From contig AVPN01000140.1 of NCBI GenBank assembly GCA_000695325.1, positions 38,345 to 62,495 of the forward strand: 24,151 nt of DNA, in the 5' to 3' direction. Below are positions 1 to 8,269 of the stretch, one piece after another. The translations under genes and the position numbers were made by a program. This stretch comes from Pleurobrachia bachei. Taxonomy: Eukaryota > Ctenophora > Tentaculata > Cydippida > Pleurobrachiidae. The notes beneath the pieces are model-generated. The model saw only the letters and a list, made by a program, of their open reading frames with translations. It was not told the origin of the DNA and ran no database searches. Position 1 is the stretch's first letter, and the number at the start of each line of letters is the position of its first letter.

Positions 1-62
<62 letters not shown>
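1..62. repeat. (GA)n microsatellite
   Basis: Nearly pure GA dinucleotide run at the window edge. The same repeat recurs at 8204-8265 and 9562-9604, at duplication boundaries. Confidence 0.95.
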
Positions 63-67
<5 letters not shown>

Positions 68-612
68 CAATGAAGCTTCAGAAAAACATTGAATTCTTTT
101 AGAGCGAGCTATATATAGCTATAGCTTTACCTTGAAAAGAGAGATCAAGTGCAAGTGATCGGTCAAAAGTTAATGAAATCCATCAATAGGAGTAGTCCCT
201 TACTCAACAAAGTAGTATAGGATTAAGTCCTTAACGGTAATAATAAGTGGCATACTCCATGTTTTACAACTGTTCCCCCTCGAGTTAGTGCACGGATTTG
301 ATTTTTACGAGTTTGGAGAACAGTTGAAAAAAAGTGTAGTGTTGAATTACGGCCCTGTAATTCCCACAAGTTAACTTATTTTGTGCACAACGTCAAGTAC
401 CGATGCCCCACACCTTCAACCCTTCCCTAAATTTGAACCACCACCTAGCTCATCATATCTCCGGAAAAATGTTACCCACACCCTACAGGTGACTCTACTG
501 AGTCTGACTAGCTTATAATAGGACAAGAGGACAACAAACATGACAGTACTACTTACTTGGTTTAATTTACTATTCTTCGTTTTTTACTTACTTTTTCTAG
601 TTAAATACTTAC
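63..612. other. Intergenic or intronic stretch, no gene seen
   Basis: I see no supported coding exon here on either strand. It lies 3' of F5/8C gene A. A donor-like GTAAGT at 612-607 on the minus strand suggests gene A could continue into this stretch, but no further exon is recognisable. Confidence 0.5.
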
Positions 613-1101
613 TTATTTTAGAACCGTAAGCTTCCACTTCATACAGATGAATACATGCATTTTCTCCATCTTTCTTCTGCTGCCGGAACACCACCTGTAA
701 AGGTTACTATCCTCTAAGTGTCTATTATAGTCTTGAGGTCTGACCAGATTCAGTAGGTATGGAGACAACGCCACAATACTGTTCTTTTCCTTTAAGATCC
801 CCCACGTAGACTTTGGTCCCATCAAACCTCGAATTGAGGGTATTTTCCAAGTGTGTTGGCCATACGGTCAGTTTAGTTACCTCAGCAAGTTTTCTCAAAG
901 TTAAAATCATCCATATTTCTTCTCCGGCGTTATTGCATACCGAATGGGTTTTGGTTGTCAAATCTCCATCAAAGGCGTACCCAGCTAATCCACTATCATA
1001 CACCGATGACATTTCTCCGGATTTGATTTCCAACTCTTGTAGTTCTAGAGGGCGTATTGTACGTTCTTTTTCTTCGTTTTGCTGTTTGTATTTTCGTAGA
1101 T
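613..1101 (-). pseudogene. F5/8C (discoidin/fucolectin-like) gene A, reading frame broken by a complemented block
   Basis: Extracellular carbohydrate-binding type domain, paralogous to gene B (1678-2575). Visible in order are the SGEMSSVY start of the domain, an FDGDLTTKTHS strand typical of fucolectin/F5-8C folds, EEIWMILTL, TVWPTHL, the cysteine-bearing EQYCGVVSIPTE, and the terminal IHLYEVEAYG strand, which matches the family ending (LCEVEVYG-like). The frame is open except in a 14-codon stretch with four stops (695-736). That stretch is exactly where the DNA equals the un-reversed complement of gene B, so gene A would otherwise read through. An acceptor-like TTTGCAG precedes 1101, and a signal peptide like gene B's is not evident. 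The 5' flank (about 1110-1180) resembles that of gene B, so the two arose by tandem duplication. Confidence 0.7.
697..736. other. 40-bp block that is the un-reversed complement of 1791-1830
   Basis: Position by position, all 40 bases are the Watson-Crick complement of 1791-1830 read in the same direction. Both flanks (ccacct on the left, ggtctgacca on the right) match the paralogue normally. The block puts four stop codons into gene A. See findings. Confidence 0.95.
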
Positions 1102-1677
1102 CTGCAAAGCAAAAGAACAAGATGGCGAGTTATTCTAAACAATGGGCACACGCGATAAGCTCAGAGCTGTCTTCTAGCTGATGGATAAAAATAGAGATTG
1201 AGAGGGAGAAAATGGGAAAAGTTTGAAGAACAATCCAAAATCTACAAGCATAGTTAGCTCTCTCATTTCTCTGGTTTGTAGAAAAAGTGGAGTAAGCAAG
1301 GGTTCTGTGTATTATAGAACTGCCTGTAACACTTTCCTTACAAGCAATAATTGCAATTTGTACAAGCATAACGAGGTACACTTGAACCAGCAGTCAGCAC
1401 CTAGGAAAATATAATAAAATCGACGTAATCGACATACAGTATTATCTACTGACAACTTGTCAGTGACAAGTTTATAACAGGCAATATTTCCATGCTAACC
1501 TGTGTTATAGCATTAAGCATTGTTAAGCCCTGGTCTCAACAACACAGTTAACATGGAATCAATACCAGGACAAGACTTGGACAACGAACAATATTACAGT
1601 ACTTACTTGTTTCTTATAATATAAATACTTACTAATTATAGTTATTCTTACATATAATAGTATATAATAGCTAGGTT
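1102..1677. other. Spacer between F5/8C genes A and B
   Basis: This holds the presumed 5' region of gene A (about 1110-1200, similar to 2600-2690 upstream of gene B) and the 3' flank of gene B. I see no further coding exon. Confidence 0.5.
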
Positions 1678-2575
1678 CTAGTACTTACTGATTATTTCAG
1701 AACTACTTATTTCAGCACCGTAAGCTTCCACTTCATACAGATGGATACACACATTTTCTCCAAATTCCTTCTGCTGCCGAAACACCACCTCATTTCCAAT
1801 GATAGGAGATTCACAGATAATATCAGAACTGGTCTGACCAAATTCAGTAGGGATGGAGACAACACCGCAATACTGTTCTTCTCCTTCTTGATCTAGTAAG
1901 TAGACTTTTGTACCATTGAACCTTAACTTATTATTGCTATTTTCATTCAAGTGTGTTGGCCAGACGGTCATTTTGGTCACTTCTGCAAATTGGCTGAAAG
2001 TTAAAGTAAGAGTGGCGCGCCGTGTTTTCTCACAAAACTTGGTGATTGAATGGGGAGTACCACCAGGACCATTGGAACGGTATCGAAAATTTCCAATTCT
2101 GTCTCGTTCATTAGTTATGACGTAATATGTTCATTATTTCAACTTTCAAAAACTTGCTCTACAGAAAAATCTTTACATTTTGGATTGAAATGGATGCTTG
2201 CATCGTGTTTAGCGTCAAAAAATAGCCGGGGTACCAAAATTTGGTGTCTCTACCTTGTCTGGGATGCGAGATATCGACAACTATCAAAAACCACCAAAAA
2301 TGAGAGAAAGAGAGTTTGTTAATTTTGGGTGCTAGTTGTTTGTGCGCGCACCCAAAAGTAACAATCTCTCTCGCAAATTGGCTGAAAGTTAATTTCATCC
2401 AAATTTCATCTCCGTCCCCGTTGCATATCGAGTGGGTAACAGTTTTCAAATCTCCGTCTATGGCGAATGCAGGTGTTCTATCACCATAAACCGATGACAT
2501 CTCTCCGGATTTGAACTCCAACTTTTGTTGATCCCCCGCACAACATGCAAGAAAAAGGAACAAAACGAAAAACAT
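1678..2575 (-). CDS. Secreted F5/8C (discoidin/fucolectin-like) protein, gene B
   Basis: The ATG at 2575 opens a hydrophobic signal peptide (MFFVLFLFLACCAG), followed by the same domain as gene A: FKSGEMSSVYG, FAIDGDLKTVTHS, DEIWMKLTFSQFA, then TVWPTHL, EQYCGVVSIPTE, and the closing IHLYEVEAYG strand with the frame ending in TAG at 1678. It is predicted to be a secreted lectin-like protein; the ligand is unknown. The domain is interrupted by 2005-2372, flanked by 20-bp direct repeats, at a point where gene A is continuous. A consistent spliced model is exon 1 2575-2352 (donor GG|GTGCGC) and exon 2 from 1993 (acceptor TTTCAG|CC), which keeps the frame but adds about nine residues. Alternatively the 3' end may splice at the GTAAGT after 1689. 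Confidence 0.65.
1791..1830. other. Reference copy of the 40-bp complement pair
   Basis: This is the coding version in gene B. It is in frame and encodes a segment around the second conserved cysteine of the F5/8C-like domain. Gene A carries its un-reversed complement at 697-736. Confidence 0.9.
2005..2372. mobile_element. 368-bp insertion flanked by 20-bp direct repeats, possible newly gained intron
   Basis: The 20-mer gcaaattggctgaaagttaa occurs at 1985-2004 and again at 2373-2392, and the exon of gene B is interrupted exactly between them. Gene A has no interruption there. The repeat looks like a target-site duplication and contains a TTTCAG that can serve as a 3' splice site. I found no terminal inverted repeats and no coding capacity, so the element type is unknown. 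Confidence 0.55.
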
Positions 2576-2744
2576 CTTTCGTAGATGAATAACAAATAAT
2601 GCGAAGCAGTAGAAGGAGATTGCGAGTTATATTCTGAACAATGGGCACCTGCTATTATATCATAAGGTCAGAACTGTCACGTCCTCTTACTAAGATGAAA
2701 GATTGAGGGGGATAGAATGAGAGAGTTAAGTAGCAAAGAACAAG

Positions 2745-2930
2745 CCATATTACACATTAACCTTATAGCTCTCTCTTATAGCTCTCGGATAGATAAAGTG
2801 GGGCCGTAGGCAAGGGTCACGGTATGTATAAGGTCAGAGCTGTCAAGTCCATATTACACATTAACTTAATAGCTCTCTCTCTCTTATAGCTCTCGTATAG
2901 ATAATGTGGGTCACGCAAGGGTCACGGTAT
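2745..2930. repeat. Imperfect tandem repeat, two units of about 80 bp, 104-bp spacing
   Basis: The units at 2745-2825 and 2849-2930 share ccatattacacattaa, repeated tatagctct and caagggtcacggtat. They are separated by gtataaggtcagagctgtc, which also occurs in similar form near 2662. The second unit overlaps the left end of the segmental duplication. Confidence 0.7.
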
Positions 2931-3104
2931 ATTGTTTGTAAAGCAGACTGGTTTATCGGGGAAAATATCTAGAATAGATACGGAACCTCAACCAACGTAA
3001 ATAACACAATTTTACACTTTACCAGACGATAAGCAGTAAGAAAGAATATTTAGTATATTGAATAATTTGGTACCAATGGTACACAAACAAGTCATTTCAT
3101 TTTA

Positions 3105-3182
3105 TTACCATGGTTACCAGAGTTCATATGTTACCATGGTTACCAGAGTTCATATGTTACCATGGTTACCAGAGTTCACATG
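3105..3182. repeat. 26-bp minisatellite, three units
   Basis: The unit starts ttaccatggttaccagag and begins at 3105, 3131 and 3157. The duplicated copy at 5632-5683 has two units. The unit contains an RFX X-box-like GTAACC-N2-GGTAAC arrangement on the minus strand. Confidence 0.9.
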
Positions 3183-3695
3183 TTAAAGTAAAGGTAACAC
3201 ACAAAGAAAACCAATGTGAAGGCGAGAACTGGTGCCGGGATGTTATTCAAGCTCAATATTCCTCTTTTGTCCTTTATTCTGGGGAAAACAATTGTCGGTA
3301 AGTAGTTAATAAACCCTTTCAGTTTCAGTATGTTCGTTATGGCGTTGAAAATATACCTTTTCTTTTGGCGACTAGCAAACTCCTGGGAAGATTGATAGGA
3401 GCTTTCCATGGGATCCAAGTTCAACGAAAATCAAAACAAACTTTTACACGGTTTATGAAAGGTGTGATACTACTACTACTACGGTTTATACTTTATGAAA
3501 GGTGTGTACTATTCTACGTGTATTGAGGAGGAAATGTATATTATAAACTTGGCTTGCTTCGTGTTCACAAAAGTAAACTTCACCCTAATATGTTTCAATT
3601 CTTCATGTCCACTACTTTCTGTCAAAACAATTGTAAAACATGTACCCGATCACATCGATGAGTCACAAAAAAACTAATAACTTGTTCTAATGGGC

Positions 3696-3745
3696 AAATA
3701 TGGGAGTTTGTGGCTAGCACCGGTGGTCAGCACGGGTAAAAAACG
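3696..3745. other. 50-bp block that is the un-reversed complement of 6198-6247
   Basis: All 50 positions are complementary in the same 5'->3' direction to the corresponding positions of duplication copy 2. Flanks aacttgttctaatggg and tttcgccgttcaaaac are normal direct homology in both copies. Which copy is the altered one cannot be told from the window. Confidence 0.95.
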
Positions 3746-3806
3746 TTTCGCCGTTCAAAACAATAAACATTGTTTCGATGAAACACAGATATATCATTGG
3801 GACTCC

Positions 3807-4186
3807 TCAAAACATGGTGTCAAGGTGGTGGGAGGTAATGATATCAGGAACCCTGAAATCCTCAACATCACCAACCCTCTTACTCTTATCACTATCACCC
3901 AACACCGTGAATCTCCGAGTTGTTAGGCGTCCGTAGACCTTCCTCAGAGACCAAAGTGCCGTTCCGACACCCACCAAACCACCCACCACCACATCCACCA
4001 GATCATGACGATTCCGTTGGACGGTGTCCAAACTCAGGAACACCGCAGCACAAACAGCTCCCACTTTACAAACAGAAGATGCAATTAGGTTCCTGGGGAA
4101 GAGGAGATCTAGAGCGGTGAAGAGGAAGGGAACGGTGAGGGAGGTGAGGGATGCGTGGGGCGAGAAGAATGATGAGCAATGACCCA
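3807..4186 (-). pseudogene. PLPPR-like 3' fragment (duplication copy 1)
   Basis: Carries the C-terminal part of a PAP2-fold protein: GHCSSFFSPHASLTSL (motif 2 region), two transmembrane segments, RNRHDLVDVVVGG (motif 3 region) and a hydrophilic tail ending in TGA at 3807-3809. It equals the end of the fuller gene at 6309-7485. It is cut at about 4186, where the duplication ends and YRDC sequence begins, so motif 1 and everything upstream are missing. It cannot encode a complete protein. Confidence 0.8.
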
Positions 4187-4497
4187 ACCCTACCTGTTCT
4201 ACACTTGGAGTCCGGATCCCCGATCATCAGTTCGTGTTAGACCTTTGTAGGTCAGTTGGAAGACCCATAGCTCTTACCTCAGCGAACAAATCAAACACCG
4301 GTAACTCAGTTCAAGTCCAAGATTTCCAGGACTTATGGGAAGATTTAGACTTAACGGTGGATGGAGGGCATTTAGGGAAGCCTCAGGCGAGCACTGTTTT
4401 TAGCATTTCAGTTTCTGACAATACTTTCACTATTATCAGAGAGGGTAGAGATTTTGATAAGGTACAGTTAGCACTTCAAAGACATGGTCTTCAATAA
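4183..4497 (+). CDS. YRDC: YRDC / Sua5-YciO-YrdC domain protein, C-terminal exon, truncated at its 5' side
   Basis: YRDC makes threonylcarbamoyl-AMP for the t6A37 modification of ANN-decoding tRNAs. The exon reads LGVRIPDHQF, then RPIALTSANKSNTGNS (the family ALTSAN signature), the FQDLWEDLDLTVDGG segment, ASTVF, IIREG and a TAA stop. This matches the C-terminal third of animal YRDC in order and spacing. An in-frame TGA sits at 4180-4182. No AG acceptor lies between it and the first homologous codons, and the sequence left of about 4186 belongs to the segmental duplication. The exon is therefore cut by the duplication breakpoint. The upstream exons (P-loop-like substrate site) are not in the window. 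Confidence 0.85.
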   Translation, partial: PNPTCSTLGVRIPDHQFVLDLCRSVGRPIALTSANKSNTGNSVQVQDFQDLWEDLDLTVDGGHLGKPQASTVFSISVSDNTFTIIREGRDFDKVQLALQRHGLQ

Positions 4498-4682
4498 CTA
4501 CTGTACATTTTTGTTTTATTTTTAATAGAATTGAATGTTTTATACATTACAGTTTACAAAGTTTTATCCTCTTTTAATACCTTAATGTTTCCTTTCTTAC
4601 TCTACGTATTAATTACTCAACAATTACCCAGAACCTTGCTACATTTATTCCTTTCATTATGTTGCAGTCACGTGTATAACAG

Positions 4683-4741
4683 TCGGACCCCGATTTACCG
4701 GACTCCGATTTAGCCTAGGATCCCGGTAAATCGGGGTCCGA
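4683..4741. mobile_element. Foldback element with 19-bp perfect inverted repeats (pogo/Tc1-like MITE)
   Basis: tcggaccccgatttaccgg at 4683-4701 pairs exactly with 4723-4741, leaving a 21-nt loop. TA dinucleotides lie just outside both ends. The ccgattta..ccgga composition resembles termini of pogo/Tigger-type elements, but the family assignment is by impression only. It sits about 190 bp downstream of the YRDC stop. Confidence 0.6.
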
Positions 4742-5410
4742 TACAACCTCGTTACTCATACAGGCTTATATCCCTCATCACAACAACAAACCCATTCAGT
4801 TTAGGTAATTCGATCAGCTGCCAGATGGTCCTGCTCTGCCGGCCACATGGCATTATAGTTCTATATCTCCTGTATGTTATAGAGGATCACATTTCATCAG
4901 CTACCAAATGGTTCCTAACTAACATTCCAGCAGATCATAGCTTGGTCACTGTTTACTGATCCCAGGAATTCGACATATTTGAAGGCCACTCACTTTAGGT
5001 TACATTCGAAGTTTTAGAAGATCAGATCCTCTGCTGCAGCACGGTTATTGCTTGTTTCCTGTTCTAACCAGGGTCGAGCAAGGCAAGTCACTGCACCTGG
5101 CCTTGTGTATTGAAGTGAAGTAGTATGTACTGACCAGGCAGTGCCATACTATTGATAGGATACACATAACTTTACGGTATTGGGCATGTTTTAAACAAGT
5201 GCGTGGCTTGGCAAGTAATAATATACTGCAGTGGTTTGCGTGATAATTTAGATGTCACTTTTTTAGACACACGTGTATGTCACTTCTTCTTCCTAGCACC
5301 CCCTTTTGTTTAACGTCTGCACCGGGGAGAGATCCACTTGCTTTGTGGCGCTGACTAGGAAAAAGCAGCCTGTGGGATTGGAAGTGGGAGGCACACACAA
5401 CAACACAACA
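4742..5410. other. Intergenic stretch, no gene seen
   Basis: No supported exon or RNA gene. A short imperfect duplication is visible (atcagctgccagatggtcct near 4813 and a relative near 4895). Confidence 0.5.
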
Positions 5411-5631
5411 ACATTAACTTAATAGCTCTCGTATAGATAATGCGGGTCACGCAAGGGTCACGGTATATTGTTTGTAAAGCAGACTGGTTTATCGGGGAAA
5501 ATATCTAGAATAGATACGGAACCTCAACCAACGTAAATAACACAATTTTACACTTTACCAGACGATAAGCAGTAAGAAAGAATATTTAGTTTATTGAATA
5601 ATTTAGTACACAAACAAGTCATTTCATTTTA

Positions 5632-5683
5632 TTACCATGGTTACCAGAGTTCACGTGTTACCATGGTTACCAGAGTTCACATG
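5632..5683. repeat. 26-bp minisatellite, two units
   Basis: Same unit as at 3105-3182, starting at 5632 and 5658. Confidence 0.85.
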
Positions 5684-6197
5684 TTAAAGTAAAGGTAACA
5701 CACAAAGAAAACCAATGTGAAGGCGAGAACTGGTGCCGGGATGTTATTCAAACTCAATATTCCTCTTTTGTCCTTTATGCTGAGGAAAACAATTGTCGGT
5801 AAGTAGTTAATAAACCCTTTCAGTTTCAGTCTGTTCGTTATGGCGTTGAAAATATACCTTTTCTTTTGGCGACTAGCAAACTCCTGGGAAGATTGATAGG
5901 AGCTTTCCATGGGATCAAAGTTCAACGAAAATCAAAACACACTTTTACACGGTTTATGAAAGGTGTGATACTACTACCACTACGGTTTATACTTTATGAA
6001 AGGTTTGTACTATTCCACGTGTATTGAGGAGGAAATGTACATTATACACTTGGCTTGCTTCGTGTTCACAAAAGTAAACTTCACCCTAATATGTTTCAAT
6101 TCTTCATGTACACTACTTTCTGTCAGAACAATTGTAAAACATGTACCCAATCACATCGATGAGTCCCAAAAAAAACTAATAACTTGTTCTAATGGGA

Positions 6198-6247
6198 TTT
6201 ATACCCTCAAACACCGATCGTGGCCACCAGTCGTGCCCATTTTTTGC
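6198..6247. other. 50-bp partner of the un-reversed complement pair
   Basis: Complement, position by position and in the same direction, of 3696-3745. Confidence 0.95.
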
Positions 6248-6308
6248 TTTCGCCGTTCAAAACAATAAACATTGTTTCGATGAAACACAGATATATCATT
6301 GGGACTCC

Positions 6309-7485
6309 TCAAAACATGGTGTCAAGGTGGTGGGAGGTAATGATATCAGGAACCCTGAAATCCTCAACATCACCAACCCTCTTACTCTTATCACTATCAC
6401 CCAACACCGTGAATCTCCGAGTTGTTAGGCGTCCGTAGACCTTCCTCAGAGACCAAAGTGCCGTTCCGACACCCACCAAACCACCCACCACCACATCCAC
6501 CAGATCATGACGATTCCGTTGGACGGTGTCCAAACTCAGGAACACCGCAGCACAAACAGCTCCCACTTTACAAACAGAAGATGCAATTAGGTTCCTGGGG
6601 AAGAGGAGATCTAGAGCGGTGAAGAGGAAGGGAACGGTGAGGGAGGTGAGGGATGCGTGGGGCGAGAAGAATGATGAGCAATGACCCAGTAGGGCGATGT
6701 CGTCCTCGCAGGATACGATATCTTCCCCCTCGTATTGTGAACCGTTCAGGCAGACTGAGAGGAAGGAGGGGCTGGGTTTTTCATACGCAAACCGTGTTGT
6801 GATGAGGAACCGTCTCGAATGTTTGTCCCGACTCTCCATCGACTTTTGTCCTCCTCAAGAACTCAATATAATCATTTTTCGAGGAATACCCTTGGTATTG
6901 AATAGTGTTTGAGTCTGCCGGTATGTAAAAGATATAAATAATACTGGCCCGACAGGTGGAATAAAAATAAAAAGTATGATCACCGGGAAAGGTATAAAGT
7001 GAGCGCCTTTTTAGTCAGGATGATAATTTACTGACCTGACAAGAAGAAAGAAGGAAGGTTTCAAGTTGGCCACGTGACAAGATCCCCGGTAGGAGCAATG
7101 CCTTCGAAGGGAGAGGATGGAGAGCAGTGCCATAACTACTCCAGTACAGCAGATACCAAGGCCGTTTGGGGAAATTAGGTGGTCATACGCTGGTAATGTT
7201 GCCGATCTGGGGATGTATCACATGAAGAGGTTATTATGTTCTAAACCAAGTCCGGTGAAAGAGGGTCGGGTACGGCAACTGCATCAATTATAATCCAGTT
7301 TCTAGTTACTCTTCTAATTCATCTCACTAAATATTTAGTTTATTAATCTCAAGAACATACCTAAAATCAGCGAAGTGAACAGGTCGGCAGCGAGGAGTGA
7401 CATCCGTAACCCCAATGAATATCACCAGCAATATCACGCTTCCTCCAATTAGCGTGTTTACTACGAAGTTTAGAACCCGAAACAT
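6309..7485 (-). pseudogene. PLPPR-type (phospholipid phosphatase-related) membrane protein, two exons, two internal disruptions
   Basis: Multi-pass PAP2-fold protein of the LPP/PLPPR family. Model: exon 1 7485-7361 (ATG; TM1; TDVTPRCRPVHFADF; donor AG|GTATGT) and exon 2 7035-6309 (acceptor GTCAG; TM2 FIPFPVIILFIFIPPVGPV; KPSPSFLSVC motif-1 region; SFFSPHASLTSL motif-2 region; further TMs; RNRHDLVDVV motif-3 region; TGA). An upstream in-frame Met lies at 7554. The splice phases agree. Two problems remain. A TAA (7011-7013) sits in the loop before TM2. A TGA (6855-6857) falls in a region where TM3 should be, and un-reversed complementing of about 6810-6869 restores a TM3. Motif 1 lacks the K..RP pattern and motif 3 has DT for SR, so the protein is probably non-catalytic, as vertebrate PLPPRs are thought to be. 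Confidence 0.7.
6810..6869. other. Inferred complemented (un-reversed) block of about 60 bp inside PLPPR exon 2
   Basis: As written, the minus strand reads MIILSS-stop and then a charged stretch where the family has transmembrane helix 3. Complementing these bases without reversal gives, in the same frame and without stops, a hydrophobic stretch containing VFSYLSALFVSSA, leading directly into FLITTRFAYEKPSPSF. This matches the PLPPR TM3 to FLTVC region. The ends are uncertain by a few bases: the left limit lies between 6801 and 6812, and the right limit between 6857 and 6871. Confidence 0.65.
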
Positions 7486-8201
7486 CTGGTCCGCTGATGA
7501 TGGTTGTTTTTGAGTGGTTGCTAAGGTACAACCCAATACCTTACAATACAACAATAGTACAACAATAGTAGCAAGAGGTTAGTACAAGGCGTCAACTGGT
7601 AACAAGTGATTGAACAAAGTACAAATGGTATCAGGTGAAGAAGGAGTCAAATTCACAACAAAAACTACGCGACTAACAAACAACCAACCGATCCTTATCC
7701 TCAGTAAACTACAGCAAAAATTACTGAACACTACGATAATTACTCTCACAATATAAGTGGTAATGGGCTAGCGATTATCTGCCGTTCACAAGCACAATGA
7801 GAATACAAAGAAGTTGGAATGTGTGTTCACAGTCTGTAGTTCACAGCTTGAAGCGCAGTGTTTAAATTAATTGTTTTTCGGCACTCTTCTTTGTTAGATA
7901 TACATGGATATAATATCACGGGGATTAATTCGAGTGAACAACTCGAGCGATTGTGAAATAAGAGAAACAAAGGTGGAGAAAGGACAGTAACTGGATCGAA
8001 TTGTGAAATAAGATTGGTAATTTACAAACAACAACGATCATAAGAATAGGGCCTAAGAATAGAATTGTACGAAATAGCAAATATTGGTGTGGTACCGAGG
8101 TTACTCTACAACTGTAGCAATACAACAAATTTTGCAATATGATTGAACTTACCAAGACCCGAATAGGCAGAACGTCAAAATAGAAAGAAAGAGAGATAGA
8201 A

Positions 8202-8264
<63 letters not shown>
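6907..8264. repeat. Exact 1358-bp tandem duplication, unit 1
   Basis: Starts gtttgagtctgccgg at 6907 and ends in a GA run (8204-8265). The next unit starts at 8265. The two units look identical apart from GA-run length. The unit contains PLPPR exon 1, the start of exon 2 and about 700 bp of 5' flank. Between 7555 and 8203 I see no recognisable gene. Confidence 0.9.

Positions 8265-8265
<1 letters not shown>
8204..8265. repeat. (GA)n microsatellite at tandem-duplication junction
   Basis: Pure GA run that ends exactly where the second 1358-bp unit begins. Confidence 0.95.

Positions 8266-8269
<4 letters not shown>

Larger units (their letters stand above)
2858..4186. repeat. Segmental duplication, copy 1
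   Basis: Near-identical to 5411-6688, running from acattaacttaatagctct to gatgagcaatgaccca. It contains the 3' part of PLPPR and its downstream flank. Differences include point changes, a 26-bp VNTR (three units here, two in copy 2), a small insertion near 3072, and the un-reversed complement block 3696-3745. Apart from the PLPPR fragment I recognise no gene in it. Confidence 0.9.
5411..6688. repeat. Segmental duplication, copy 2
   Basis: Partner of 2858-4186. Here the block continues without a break into the rest of the PLPPR gene, so this is probably the original context. It carries the two-unit VNTR at 5632-5683 and the 50-bp complement partner at 6198-6247. The stretch between 5411 and 6308 is 3' flank of PLPPR with no recognised gene. 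Confidence 0.9.

Noticed and set aside
3184-3424. Possible exons on either strand in the duplicated block (e.g. NQCEGENWCRDVIQ on plus, SSYQSSQEFASRQKK on minus)
   Set aside because: Splice phases do not agree with the next open segment and no family is recognised. The same holds in the second copy.
7090-7206. Hydrophobic minus-strand frame (LISPNGLGICCTGVVMAL) as an extra PLPPR exon
   Set aside because: Joining exon 1 directly to 7035 gives the right loop length and phase; this segment has no good donor and fits intron.
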